64,000 nt of DNA from an uncultured Opitutales bacterium (lineage in GTDB: Bacteria; Verrucomicrobiota; Verrucomicrobiia; Opitutales; Intestinicryptomonadaceae): contig CALXLM010000040.1 of the NCBI GenBank assembly GCA_944389195.1, positions 58,747 to 122,746 on the forward strand, given 5' to 3'. The translations under genes and the position numbers were made by a program. The notes under the pieces were generated by a model. The model ran no database searches. It worked only from the letters and a program-made list of their open reading frames with translations, and was not told where the DNA came from. Of the stretch, positions 43,996 through 54,061 are shown piece by piece. How positions within the stretch are numbered: the stretch's first letter is position 1; each line of letters begins with the position of its first letter.

Positions 43996-45597
43996 TTATG
44001 AGAAATCCACAACCTTGACCGCCTCAACCTGGGCCAAAGCTTTGAGTTCCTCGAGAGCCTTTGCGTTCGGCACGCCGTCGAGTTCGAACGCGCTGAGGGC
44101 CTTTCCCGTGCCCTCCTCGCGCGAAAGCGACATGTTTGCTATGTTGCAGCCGTACTTTCCGAGAATAGTGCCGATTACGCCTACCATTCCGGGAGTGTCC
44201 TGGTTTTTCAGAACCATGATACAGAACCCGCACGGATTGATTTCCATCTGGTGGTTGCCTATCTGCACTATGCGCGGTTTTGCGCTTTTTCCCGTCACGG
44301 TTCCGGCCGCGCTGTGCACCGCCCCTTTCTCGCAAGTCGCCGTGACCTCAACAAGCTCGGAATAGTCAACTTCGGCGTTGCTGTTGATGCTCTCGACCTC
44401 TATGCCCAAGTGTTTTATTTTCGCCGGCGCGTTGACGTCGTTTGCGTTTTCCGTTATCTTCGAAAGGTATCCCTTTTGAACGGCCAAAGTAAGCAGTTTG
44501 TTGTCGATATCGCCGAGCTTCCCGAAATATTTTATCGTCAGTTTTTCGACGCGCTCCGAAGATATCTGCTGCACGAAAAGCCCCAATTTTTCGCACAATA
44601 CTATGTACGGAGAAATCTGCTTCATGGACTCGGCGTCTATTGACGGCTTGTTTATGGCGTTGCGGATGGCGCCGCTCATAAGCGCGTCGGCTATAACCTC
44701 CGCCACCTCTATTCCGCAGCTTTCCTGAGCCTCTTTGGTCGATGCCCCCAAGTGCGGCGTGAGAACGAGATTTGGGAAATCCCTAAGCGGGCTGTCTTTC
44801 GCCAGCGGCTCCGATTCGTAAACGTCGAGCCCCGCCGCCGCAACCTTGCCGCTTTTTAAAGCATCGACAAGCGCCGACTCCTTTATTATTCCGCCGCGCG
44901 CGCAGTTGAACACCCGCACGCCTTTTTTCATCATTTCAAAGGCCTTTTCGTCTATCATGTACTTTGTGGCCTCCGTCAAGGGCATATGCACCGTTATGTA
45001 GTCGGCGCGCCTGAATGCGTCTTCAAGCTGTACCATATCCACGCCGAGCGTCTTTGCGCGGGCTTCCGTCAGGAACGGGTCGTAGGCTATCACCTTCATT
45101 CCGAAAGCCATCGCCCTCTTGGCTACCTCCGCGCCGATGCGGCCCATTCCGAGAACCGCCAATACTTTATTCTTAAGCTCGGAACCCTTAAAAGACTTTC
45201 TGTCCCACACGCCGCTGTGTATCGAGGCGTTAGCCTGAGCTATCGGGCGCGTACCGCACAGCATGTGCGTAAACGTAAGCTCCGCCGTAGCGATAGTGTT
45301 TCCGGTCGGGGTATTCATAACCACCACGCCGTTTTCCGAAGCCGCGGGAATGTCTATATTATCGACTCCGACGCCCGCCCTGCCTACGGCCTTTAACTTT
45401 TTCGCGCACGCGAGCACGTCGGCTGTAATCTTTGTCTCTGAACGGACGATTACCGCGTCGGCGTCTTTTATAAGCTCCTTGACCTGTTCGGGTGTGGAAC
45501 CGTAGGCCTCGACTGTGTCGAAACCTCTTTGTTTAAGAAGTTCGACCCCTTTCGGCGAAATGGGGTCTGCTACAAGTACTTTTAATGTTTTATTCAT
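43996..45597 (-). CDS. serA: D-3-phosphoglycerate dehydrogenase, long form with ACT domain
   Basis: This 533-residue enzyme oxidises 3-phosphoglycerate in serine synthesis. It contains AVGRAGVGVDNIDIPAA, the NAD loop VLGMGRIGAEVAKRA from residue 148, Arg234 (FNCARGGIIKE), a Glu in DVYESEP and His282 (LTPHLGAST). An intervening substrate domain and a C-terminal ACT domain (DTPGMVGVIGTILGKYGCNI) follow. This is the long, type 1 architecture. The start MNKTLKVLVADPIS at 45597 is clear. The frame extending to 45837 is unrelated sequence. It leads an operon with plsY and hom, preceded by a 775-bp gap. Confidence 0.96.
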   Translation of the reverse strand: MNKTLKVLVADPISPKGVELLKQRGFDTVEAYGSTPEQVKELIKDADAVIVRSETKITADVLACAKKLKAVGRAGVGVDNIDIPAASENGVVVMNTPTGNTIATAELTFTHMLCGTRPIAQANASIHSGVWDRKSFKGSELKNKVLAVLGMGRIGAEVAKRAMAFGMKVIAYDPFLTEARAKTLGVDMVQLEDAFRRADYITVHMPLTEATKYMIDEKAFEMMKKGVRVFNCARGGIIKESALVDALKSGKVAAAGLDVYESEPLAKDSPLRDFPNLVLTPHLGASTKEAQESCGIEVAEVIADALMSGAIRNAINKPSIDAESMKQISPYIVLCEKLGLFVQQISSERVEKLTIKYFGKLGDIDNKLLTLAVQKGYLSKITENANDVNAPAKIKHLGIEVESINSNAEVDYSELVEVTATCEKGAVHSAAGTVTGKSAKPRIVQIGNHQMEINPCGFCIMVLKNQDTPGMVGVIGTILGKYGCNIANMSLSREEGTGKALSAFELDGVPNAKALEELKALAQVEAVKVVDFS

Positions 45598-46372
45598 AAG
45601 AACAACGGCAATCGCGGGACTGTTTTCCAACTCGATTGTCGGCATGCAAAATGCCACAGGCGGCGTACAAGTCAAGATAAAACGGGACACCGCCCGGCGC
45701 TTCGCCCACAAACCGCAATATTCCGCTGCGCAAACCGAAGCTCCGAAAACCCCCAAGATTTTGCAATATTTGCGCATTGCGCACCGCGAAAAGCCTCCGC
45801 CGGCAACTCTGTGCACTCCTATCCAGACAAAGCGCACACCAAAGGCAACTGATTTTTACCGTCAGGCAAGAAAGTTGCCGTGCAATCCCATTACAAAGCG
45901 AAAACAAAGCCCCAATTTGCGAAATCCCCCCAAAAAAGCCGCTTCCACTCTTTTTCAGGCTTTTTATGCGCCATACAACCGAATCTAAAACGCGCCCAGC
46001 GTAAAATTTCCATATAACAATTAAACTACTTAATCCGCATAACTTCGACTCGCATTTTCAATGCGCCACCGGAGTCTTGAAATCCGCTTCTCTAATTGGC
46101 CCTTATTCTTATAGAAGAAAAACGACGATTTGCCCAAACGGCGCATGCGGGCGGGCGCTGCACGCCGATTTTAGTGCTTCCCTCAAACGCGCGCCCGAAA
46201 AAACGAAACTTTTTGATATACTGCAGACTAAAAAACATAGGCGTATAACCTGCGGCGTCTTTCCCTTTAATGCAAATAAGCCTGCTTACCACTTATAAAA
46301 AATTCCCCATCACACCGAATAAAAAACTCCGCCGCTATTGCCGGTTTATATGCCGCTGCCGCGCGCCGCCGC
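45598..46372. other. 775-bp intergenic region upstream of serA
   Basis: I see no supported gene here. Short frames on both strands have no family-like segments. The region should contain the serA promoter and the end of the rarA transcript, but no strong hairpin-plus-T terminator or recognised riboswitch stands out. Base composition changes from GC-rich near 45660-45760 to AT-rich near 45990-46030 and 46290-46340. Confidence 0.5.
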
Positions 46373-47722
46373 TCAACATTGCTCTTCTTTGCCGGTTCTC
46401 CTTGCGGACGCCCTCCGCTTCCACTCCTTTATTTCCGCAAGCCTCTCCTTGTACCTGCGCTCGACGCCCTCTTCGGTCGGAACGTAATATTCGCGTCCGG
46501 CAAGCGAATCCGGAAGGCAGCACATATCGGTGAGCTTTTCTTTCGCGTTGTGCGCATACTGGTATCCCTTGCCGTAATCCAAATCCTTCATAAGCTTTGT
46601 CGGCGCGTTTCTGATTACGAGGGGAACCGGTTCGGCAAGGCGCTCCAAGGCGTCCCCTTTGGCCTTTTCGTAAGCCATATACAAAGCGTTCGACTTCGGT
46701 GAGACCGACATGTAAACCACAGCCTCCGTAAGATGGACGGAACATTCCGGCATTCCTATGAAATGGCATGCCTGGTACGCGGCGACCGCAACGCCGAGCG
46801 CCTTTGGGTCGGCCAAACCGACATCCTCGCTTGCGAATCTGACAACCCTGCGGGCTATGTAAAGCGGATCCTCGCCCGCCTCCAGCATGCGCGCGAGCCA
46901 ATACACGGCGGCGTCGGGATCCGAATTGCGCATGGATTTGTGAAGGGCCGATATGAGATTGTAATGCTCCTCGCCTGTCTTGTCGTACAGCAGCGATTTC
47001 TTCGACGTGCACTGCTCGATCACTTCGCGGCAAACGCGCACGTTTCCGTCGGCGTCCGACGGCGAATTCAATACGACCATCTCCAAAGTGGAAAGCGCGC
47101 TGCGGGCGTCGCCGTTGGCGAAAAGCGCAATCGCCTCGAGGTCTTCGGGCGATGCGGAAACGGGCGTCCTGCCGAAGCCCCTCGGGTCTTTGAGAGCCCT
47201 CGAAAGCAGCTCCACAAGCTCCCCCGTTTTAAGCGCGTGCAAAACGAACACCTTGCACCTCGATAAAAGCGCCCCATTTATCTCAAAAGACGGATTTTCC
47301 GTCGTCGCCCCTATAAGGATTATGCTGCCCTTCTCGACAAACGGCAGAAATGCGTCCTGCTGCGCCTTGTTAAAACGGTGGATTTCATCGACAAACAGTA
47401 TCGTTTTTTCCCCGAAACGCCTGTTTTCGTCGGCCTGCTGCATCACCTCGCGTATTTCCCTTACTCCGCTTGTGACAGCCGAAAAATCTATAAACGCCGA
47501 CTTCGTCTTATTCGCGATAATCCGCGCCAGTGTCGTCTTGCCAACTCCAGGCGGCCCCCAAAATACCATCGACGATATTTTGTCGCCTTCAATCAAAACG
47601 CGGAGTATCTTGCCTTCGCCCAACAAGTGCGACTGCCCTACGAACTCGTCCAAAGTCCTCGGCCGGAGGCGCGCCGCAAGCGGCTGCGAATCCGCGCTGT
47701 CTGAAAACGACATCTGTCTCAT
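46373..47722 (-). CDS. rarA: Replication-associated recombination protein A (RarA/MgsA)
   Basis: This 449-residue AAA+ ATPase has PLAARLRPRTLDEFVGQSHL at the start, Walker A GPPGVGKTT at 56-64, Walker B ILFVDEIHRFNKAQQDAFLP at about 108-127, and sensor 1 in LIGATTENPSFE. The C-terminal tetramerisation region has SEDVGLADPKALGVAVAAYQ and NAPTKLMKDLDYGKGYQYAH. RarA acts at stalled replication forks in the cytoplasm. It lies alone between the serA upstream gap and the efflux operon, on the same strand as the latter. Confidence 0.95.
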   Translation of the reverse strand: MRQMSFSDSADSQPLAARLRPRTLDEFVGQSHLLGEGKILRVLIEGDKISSMVFWGPPGVGKTTLARIIANKTKSAFIDFSAVTSGVREIREVMQQADENRRFGEKTILFVDEIHRFNKAQQDAFLPFVEKGSIILIGATTENPSFEINGALLSRCKVFVLHALKTGELVELLSRALKDPRGFGRTPVSASPEDLEAIALFANGDARSALSTLEMVVLNSPSDADGNVRVCREVIEQCTSKKSLLYDKTGEEHYNLISALHKSMRNSDPDAAVYWLARMLEAGEDPLYIARRVVRFASEDVGLADPKALGVAVAAYQACHFIGMPECSVHLTEAVVYMSVSPKSNALYMAYEKAKGDALERLAEPVPLVIRNAPTKLMKDLDYGKGYQYAHNAKEKLTDMCCLPDSLAGREYYVPTEEGVERRYKERLAEIKEWKRRASARRTGKEEQC

Positions 47723-47827
47723 ACTTTAACGGACTCTATAGACACGCGCCGCAAATGTTCAAGGCATTAGTTCGCTTTTTGCCGGAACTCTCCCGCGCAA
47801 AACGCTCTGGCGAAGGTGCTAAAACGC

Positions 47828-47846
47828 CTGCCCATACGGGCACGCG
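47828..47846 (-). terminator. Possible terminator of the efflux operon
   Basis: On the minus strand, just after the outer-membrane factor stop, TGCCC-GTAT-GGGCA forms a five-base stem, with GTTTTAG four bases further on. The stem is short and the T-run weak, so this is only a candidate. Confidence 0.3.
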
Positions 47847-47851
47847 CACGG

Positions 47852-49222
47852 CTAAGAATCCTTGTCCGCGCTTCCTCCTATGAGATAGGTTATTGTCGCA
47901 AGGGCGTCCTGGTGGTCGTATTTTGCCGTGACGACGTCGGCCTGCGCAGATGTGTACGAAACCTGGGCGTCAGTGCGCTCCAGCGACGACGCCTTCCCCA
48001 CGTTGAACCGCTCCGTCACAAGGTCGAGGTTCTCCTTGGCCACCTTTTCGGCTGTCAGGGCCACCTCGTATTGTTTCTTCGACCTCTCGAGGTTGAGACG
48101 CGCCGTTGTAAGTCTTGCGTATATGTCCTGTTCGTACTCCGAGATTTTACCGCGCGAATTTCTCAAGAGCGCCACCGCCTGCTCGATGGCGTTAATGTTG
48201 CGGTTCCCGTTAAAGACGTTCTGCACAGCCTGCGCGCCACCCGCGACATTCCATATGGCCGGCCACCCCGACGACAGACCCGAGGCGAGGGCCTCGGCGT
48301 TCAGGCTTATCGTCGGATAGAGATTGGCGATCTGCTCGTCGATATAGCTGCTTGCCGCCTTCGCGTTGGCGTACAAAACGCCGAGGGACGGATCATGGCG
48401 CTTTGCGATTTTCATAAGCTCGTCCACGTTCAGCTCTATGTCGATCATCTTGCCCTCCCCCGCCTCAAAGTCAAATGCGCAGTCGAAACCCATCGCCTTG
48501 ACAAGATTTGCGCGGGCTATGTCCACATTGTTGGACGTGTCTATTTGGTAGAGCACGGAGGAATCGTAGTCGACACGCGCCTTCGAACAGTCGTACTTTG
48601 TCGCCTTGCCGTATTCGAATTTGGCGAGCATGTGGTCCAAATGCTCCTTATATTGCTTTACAGCCTGCTCGGCCACGATGTTCAATTCTATGCGGCGCTT
48701 CAGCTCGAAAAACGCGAGCCTTAAATTGTAAACCGCCTCTATTTCGGCCAGAATCAGCTCCTTTTCGGCGGCAATCACGTTTTGAATCTGCTGCGCCACT
48801 TTCGCGTCTGTCTTTCCGAAGTCGTATATGAGAAGCTCGAAATCGATACCCCCGTAGCCGTTCCCCTTCATCCTCGCCGACTGCGGACGCTTTTCGGTGT
48901 TGAATGTGGCCTCCTCAAAACCGACGTCCATATCGACTGTCGGAAGATAGTCGGCCTTTACTATTTTCAGCTCAAGCTGCGCCGAAATCAAATTTTGGCG
49001 CGCCTGAAAAACCTTCGGATTCGACTTGAGAAGGAGAGCCTCAAGCTCCGACAGGTCGTACGAAGCGCCCTTGCTCAACCCCAGCTCGGCTGGGGCCACC
49101 GTGCGTTCGCCCGGCATGAGGGCGTCGCCTTTTTGGGCCTCGCGGGCGTTTTCAACCGTCGAACACGACGCGAGGAATGCGAGCGCCGGCACCGTAAACA
49201 AATATGGCAGAATTTTTTTCAT
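47852..49222 (-). CDS. TolC-family outer-membrane efflux factor (lipoprotein)
   Basis: This 456-residue lipoprotein begins MKKILPYLFTVPALAFLASC with lipobox LASC at Cys20. It has the two long alpha-helical hairpin repeats of TolC/OprM-type factors, for example LLKSNPKVFQARQNLISAQL and TARLNLERSKKQYEVALTAE, each followed by beta segments such as YLPTVDMDVGFEE. It should form a trimeric channel in the outer membrane for the RND pump encoded upstream. Its ATG overlaps the pump stop as ATGA. The end LATITYLIGGSADKDS is usual for the family. Confidence 0.9.
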   Translation of the reverse strand: MKKILPYLFTVPALAFLASCSTVENAREAQKGDALMPGERTVAPAELGLSKGASYDLSELEALLLKSNPKVFQARQNLISAQLELKIVKADYLPTVDMDVGFEEATFNTEKRPQSARMKGNGYGGIDFELLIYDFGKTDAKVAQQIQNVIAAEKELILAEIEAVYNLRLAFFELKRRIELNIVAEQAVKQYKEHLDHMLAKFEYGKATKYDCSKARVDYDSSVLYQIDTSNNVDIARANLVKAMGFDCAFDFEAGEGKMIDIELNVDELMKIAKRHDPSLGVLYANAKAASSYIDEQIANLYPTISLNAEALASGLSSGWPAIWNVAGGAQAVQNVFNGNRNINAIEQAVALLRNSRGKISEYEQDIYARLTTARLNLERSKKQYEVALTAEKVAKENLDLVTERFNVGKASSLERTDAQVSYTSAQADVVTAKYDHQDALATITYLIGGSADKDS

Positions 49223-52200
49223 CGCGTACCTATCCCGATTTTCCTGTTTGTAAATTCGCGGATTGTCTGAACGAGAACGTAGAGGCACGGCGTCATTATT
49301 ATACCGAAGAATGTGGCCACAAGCATTCCCGAAAACGTCGTTATGCCTATCGCCCGCCTGCTAGCAGCCCCGGCGCCCGTTGCGATAACAAGGGGAAGCA
49401 CGCCGAACAAAAACGAAAGCGCCGTCATCATAACCGCCCTGAAACGCTGGGAAGCCCCGTTGAGCGCGGCCTCGTATATCGGAACGCCACGTTCGCGCTC
49501 CTGCTTTGAAAATTCTACCATCAGAATCGCGTTCTTGGCGGTAAGCCCGACGAGCATGACCATTCCCAGCTGGGCGTATATGCTAAAGCTTTCCCCGACA
49601 ATAAGCATGCCGGCTATGGCGCCCAATATGGGAGTGGCTACCGTCATCATTACGGGAATCGGTATCGTCCAGCTCTCGTACTGCGCCACAAGGAAAAGAT
49701 ACGCAAACAGAATCGCAAGCGCCATCAGCTGCACTATCTTGTTTTCGTTCTGCTTCTCCTGGTAGCTCATGCCGGTCCAAGCTATGTCGTAACCGAACGG
49801 CAGCTTAATATTCTCTATTTTGCGCATAATTTCGCCGCTGGAAGCGGAGGAATCTACCATCACATTTATTTCGGTCGAAAGCAGCTTGTTGAACATGCTT
49901 ATCTGCTTCGGGACCGAAGTAAACCTCGCGCTGGCCAGCGTGCTTAAAGACGTCATCTCGCCGTCGGAAGTCTGCACTTGAAGCTCCATTATGTCCCTCA
50001 ATCCGGAGCGCATGCCCTTTTCGGCCTGCATGTTCACCTGGTAAACGTCCCCCAAAATGTTGAAGTCGTTTATGTAGTACGAGGCTATGTTGTTTTGCAG
50101 GGTGGAAAATATGGTGCTTATAGGAATCCTCAGCGCCTCAGACTTCTCGCGGTCTATCTCGACTATGAGCTGGGGTATTTCGCTCGAATTGGTCGTCATT
50201 GAACTCAGGACGCCCGGAAACTTCGCTATCTCGGCGGCGAGTTTTTCGGCGTTGTCCATAAGCTCGCCTATGGCGACCTCTCCCGACGCCGTAAGAGAAA
50301 ACGTTATGCCGCCCGTCCTTCCCAAACCCATGATGGCCGGAGGCGTGAAGCATATGACTTTAGCCTCGGGTATCTGCGCAGTCGCCGACTGTATCTTCGC
50401 CAGAATGGCGTCGAGCTGCAGCTCTGGCGTTTTTCTTTCGTCCCAATCGTCAAGGTTGATGATCACCATCGCGGTATTTTCGCCGTCGCCGCTAATCATT
50501 CCCCTACCGTTGACTATCATATAGTTCTTAACCCCAGGAATCTTGCTTATTATTTTTGCAAACTTTTCGGTTGTGCGCGTGGTTCTCGCCAGCGTTGCTC
50601 CCGGAGAAAGCTCGATGTCGCACCTTATCGTACCCTTGTCCTCCTTCGGTATAAACGAGGAATTCAAGTGTCCGAACAGTATGTACGAAAGCGCCACAAC
50701 GCCGCAGAATATGGCAAGCGTCAGAAGTATTCTGCGGGCGAGCATGCCGACAACCGCAACGTATGCGTGCTTTGAGGTGTTTATTACAAAATTGACGGGC
50801 TTGAAATATTTGCTTTCCTGTCCGCTGTTGTTTTTAAGCATTATGGCGCACAGCGCCGGGCTGAGAGTCAGGGCTATCAGCGTGGAAATGGAAAGCGATA
50901 TGCACATGGTCACGGCGAACTGCGTATATATTTGCCCGACCATTCCCCCGTAAAACGCCAGCGGCACATAGCAGGCTATCGTTACGAGCGTAGTGGCTAT
51001 GACCGCCCCGCTTATCTGCTTCATTGACTTTATAGCCGCGCTTTTTGCGTCCAAACCCTCCCTCATCATGACCGACTGGCAGTTTTCCACCACGACTATC
51101 GCGTCGTCAACGAGCGAACCTATCACAAGTATGAGCCCGAACATGGTCAGCAGGTTTATGCTGTAGTCGAGCGCGTACATGGCTGTAAAGGTGCCGACAA
51201 GGGAAATGGGAATGGCTATCGAAGGGATTATGGTGGCGCGCCAGTCCTGAAGGAATGCGTAGGTTATCAGTATAACCAGGACGAGCGCCGAGATGAGTGT
51301 CACGAAAATCTCCTCCATGGATATGATGATATACTTTGTGGGGTCGTACGCCAAGCTCCACACGACGCCTTCGGGAAAAGACTTAGAGAGCCTTTCAAGC
51401 TCCTTTTTGACGCCTTCGATGGTGTTTATGGCGTTCGCCTCGGTGCTTCTGTACACGCCCAACCCCACCGAGCTCTTCCCATTGAAAAAGCAGCTCGAGC
51501 TGTAGGATTTTGCGCCGAGCTCTATGCGGGCAATATCTTTGAGGCGGAGAATATTGCCGTCAGAATCGCTCCTGACGATGATGTTTTCAAACTCCTCGAC
51601 GGTTTTCAACCTGCCCTTGACGTCCACCTTAAACTGCACGTAATCGTTTCCGCCCTCGGACCCCACGATGCCTGCGGCTGCCTGAAGATTTTGGCTTTCC
51701 ACCGCCTTCTTGATGTCGTCGGAGGATATTCCCAAGCCGCCCATGCGTATCGGGTCTATCCATATTCTCATCGCGTACGTCAATCCGCCGAACACGTCCG
51801 CCGAAGACACGCCGTCGACGCGGCTCAAAGCGTCGCAAATGACCGTCGAGCCATAGTTGTTGAGGTCCATTTCGGACATGTGCGACCCGTCCGTCTGGAG
51901 GCGGAACATCGCCAAAAGGTCGCTCGACCGCTTCCTGACGGTTATGCCGGTGCGGGTGACGTCGCTAGGCAGCTTCGATTCGGACCTCTTTATGGCGTTT
52001 TGAACCTCGACCATCGCGATGTCCTGGTTGGTCCCGGTCTTAAACGTAAGCGCGCAGCTGTACGACCCGGTATTGGAACACTCCGAGTCGAAATAAATCA
52101 AATTCTCCAGTCCGTTCAGCTCGGACTCGAGAACCAGGGCGACGGTGTCGCGCAAAACTTCGGCGCTCGCCCCGCTGTAAGTCGCCGACACCCTTATCTG

Positions 52201-52326
52201 CGGCGGCGCTATTTCGGGATATTCCGCTATCGGAAGCTTAAAAATCGTCAAAGCCCCCGTGATTACAAGCACGAGGCTTATAACCGCGGCAAAGCGGGGG
52301 TGTTCTATAAAAAACTTTGAAAACAT
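49219..52326 (-). CDS. HAE1-type RND multidrug efflux pump (AcrB/MexB-like)
   Basis: This 1035-residue inner-membrane pump has twelve predicted helices and two large periplasmic loops, the normal length for HAE1 pumps. It begins MFSKFFIEHPRFAAVISLVL with the LPIAEYPEIAPPQI segment. The TM4 proton-relay pair Asp407-Asp408 is in GSLVDDAIVVVEN, at the AcrB positions. Late segments (ILMVEFSKQERERG, RFRAVMMTALSFLFGVLPL) also fit. It exports hydrophobic drugs or lipids using the proton gradient. The adaptor gene ends ten bases upstream. The substrate is unknown. Confidence 0.95.
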   Translation of the reverse strand: MFSKFFIEHPRFAAVISLVLVITGALTIFKLPIAEYPEIAPPQIRVSATYSGASAEVLRDTVALVLESELNGLENLIYFDSECSNTGSYSCALTFKTGTNQDIAMVEVQNAIKRSESKLPSDVTRTGITVRKRSSDLLAMFRLQTDGSHMSEMDLNNYGSTVICDALSRVDGVSSADVFGGLTYAMRIWIDPIRMGGLGISSDDIKKAVESQNLQAAAGIVGSEGGNDYVQFKVDVKGRLKTVEEFENIIVRSDSDGNILRLKDIARIELGAKSYSSSCFFNGKSSVGLGVYRSTEANAINTIEGVKKELERLSKSFPEGVVWSLAYDPTKYIIISMEEIFVTLISALVLVILITYAFLQDWRATIIPSIAIPISLVGTFTAMYALDYSINLLTMFGLILVIGSLVDDAIVVVENCQSVMMREGLDAKSAAIKSMKQISGAVIATTLVTIACYVPLAFYGGMVGQIYTQFAVTMCISLSISTLIALTLSPALCAIMLKNNSGQESKYFKPVNFVINTSKHAYVAVVGMLARRILLTLAIFCGVVALSYILFGHLNSSFIPKEDKGTIRCDIELSPGATLARTTRTTEKFAKIISKIPGVKNYMIVNGRGMISGDGENTAMVIINLDDWDERKTPELQLDAILAKIQSATAQIPEAKVICFTPPAIMGLGRTGGITFSLTASGEVAIGELMDNAEKLAAEIAKFPGVLSSMTTNSSEIPQLIVEIDREKSEALRIPISTIFSTLQNNIASYYINDFNILGDVYQVNMQAEKGMRSGLRDIMELQVQTSDGEMTSLSTLASARFTSVPKQISMFNKLLSTEINVMVDSSASSGEIMRKIENIKLPFGYDIAWTGMSYQEKQNENKIVQLMALAILFAYLFLVAQYESWTIPIPVMMTVATPILGAIAGMLIVGESFSIYAQLGMVMLVGLTAKNAILMVEFSKQERERGVPIYEAALNGASQRFRAVMMTALSFLFGVLPLVIATGAGAASRRAIGITTFSGMLVATFFGIIMTPCLYVLVQTIREFTNRKIGIGTR

Positions 52327-52336
52327 ACCAATCCCC

Positions 52337-53437
52337 CTATTTGGCTATGTTCACCTTCATGTTTTCTATGATCTTATGCGCGCCGTCGCTGACCACGCGG
52401 TCTCCGGCCTCCAAACCCGAATCGATGAACTGCACGCCGCCAACCGTGCGCCCCAGCACCACGTTCTTGCGGTGCGGAACGTCCTGGTCGTCCAAAACGT
52501 AAACATACGACGACTCGCTGTCGTGCAAAAGCGCCGTCACAGGTATTGACACCTTCCGCTTCCCGAGCTTGTTCTCGAGGTACACCGCAACCGTGTTGTT
52601 CGGCAGCAGGCGCGAATCCGGATTTTTGAATTTGGCGAAAACGAGAATCGTGTCCGTGGATTTTACCGCCTCATTGTTGACGAACTCTATTTCGCCCTCG
52701 CTCTCGTAAAACGTGCCGTCGGCGAGCTTTATTTTTACGCTGCAGTTGTTTTTAAGTCCTCCTATGGTGGCGAAGTCCTTGATAAAGTCGCGGCTGCTCA
52801 TGGAAAACTTCAGGCGTATGGGATCGAGCTGCACGATGGTCGCCAAAACGCCCGAAGACGGGGTTATATAGTTTCCCTCCGTATAATTAGTAAGGCCTAT
52901 CACGCCGGCTATCGGAGAGTGTATCCTGCAATGCTTATAGTCGTCCTCGGCGAGTATGACGTCGGCCTGCGCCCCGAGAAGGGAAGCCTGGTACGACTTG
53001 TAGCTGCTCAGGGCGCTTTCCATTTCGTCCTTTGTGGAAACGCCCTTTTTAAAAAGCTCGTTCGTGCGCTCGTAGTCGTTTTTCGCGTATATGAGCTTCG
53101 CCTCGTATTCGGCTATCTTTGAGCGCGCGCTCTTCAGGGCCGCGTCGTATCTGGTATCGTCAAATGCGTACAGAAGCTGCCCCTTTTTTACATAATCGCC
53201 CTCGTTAAAGCCTATTTCGGTCAAATCCGCGGATATTCTGGAGGTTATGTTTACAGTCGAAATCGGTATAATCTGCCCCGTGTACCTGTAAACCTCTATC
53301 TCGTTGGCCATCTCCGCCGTCGCCACGGGAACGTACACGTTTGATTCCGCTCCTTTGGAGGCGTCGGAATTTTGCGCGGCTGCAAAAAACGGGACGGCCA
53401 ATATTGCAAGACATATTTCAAGTTTATTCATTCGCAT
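52337..53437 (-). CDS. RND efflux periplasmic adaptor (membrane fusion protein)
   Basis: This 366-residue adaptor has a signal peptide (MRMNKLEICLAILAVPFFAA), a membrane-proximal strand pair and a lipoyl half-motif (ISADLTEIGFNEGDYVKKGQ). An alpha-hairpin (about 90-165), the second lipoyl half (HSPIAGVIGLTNYTEGNYI), a beta-barrel and a C-terminal proximal domain follow. It bridges pump and outer-membrane channel. The signal peptide is not a lipobox type. The start at 53437 is supported by GGAG nine bases upstream. It is the first gene of the adaptor-pump-channel operon. Confidence 0.92.
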   Translation of the reverse strand: MRMNKLEICLAILAVPFFAAAQNSDASKGAESNVYVPVATAEMANEIEVYRYTGQIIPISTVNITSRISADLTEIGFNEGDYVKKGQLLYAFDDTRYDAALKSARSKIAEYEAKLIYAKNDYERTNELFKKGVSTKDEMESALSSYKSYQASLLGAQADVILAEDDYKHCRIHSPIAGVIGLTNYTEGNYITPSSGVLATIVQLDPIRLKFSMSSRDFIKDFATIGGLKNNCSVKIKLADGTFYESEGEIEFVNNEAVKSTDTILVFAKFKNPDSRLLPNNTVAVYLENKLGKRKVSIPVTALLHDSESSYVYVLDDQDVPHRKNVVLGRTVGGVQFIDSGLEAGDRVVSDGAHKIIENMKVNIAK

Positions 53438-54061
53438 AAGAGACTGCTCCATGCAGGTGATAGTTTAGTGGTATGTTCTCCGGCGCGGCTTGCGCGCGCG
53501 CCGGACCATGTAAAAATGCGCGCCGCAAACGTATTGAATGCGGCGCCGTCAAAATTGAAAAAATCGTCAGATATGAAAAACGCAATACGGCAAAACGGGA
53601 TTGTCGGACGCGCCCTGCACCGAAAACTTCGCCGCAAAACGTCATATGAAACGTTTTCGACACAAGCGCTCTCGTCTCTTCTAAATTGTGGCAAAGCATA
53701 TATTATCCGTCCCCGTTCAACGCGCGCTCAATTCGGGAAAATTGCCCGTGCGCGCACATAATCCCCTGTGAAATGAAAAGCCTGCCGCGCACATAACGTC
53801 CCGCACACGGCAAAACATTCACATAACAGGGCGTTAATTTGAATTAACACCAAAAGCGCGGAATTGTTTCAAACGAGTCAAATTTTTTGTAAAAAAATGT
53901 CAAGCCAAACCTACAAACTTAAAAAATCGAAACGGATTTTCCCTTCCCGAAAATCGCGGCCCTCCGAAAAAACTTGCTCTTGCCACACCTTGTGTAAAAT
54001 ACGGCAAAACGCATTCGAGCGCGCCGAATGGGCGCTGAAAAAAAAACGACTAAAAATTTCC
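53438..54061. other. Divergent regulatory region between efflux operon and SLC13 gene
   Basis: This region of 624 bp lies between the divergent adaptor and carrier genes. It contains an inverted repeat GTTAATT-TG-AATTAAC at 53833-53848, a possible operator. The plus-strand frame continues upstream of 54062 to 53864, but that part is rich in Lys, Arg and Cys without membrane character and is probably untranslated. No local TetR or MarR gene is present. Confidence 0.45.

Noticed and set aside
45590..46004. Short frames on both strands upstream of serA
   Set aside because: They have low-quality composition and overlapping phases, and no family resemblance.
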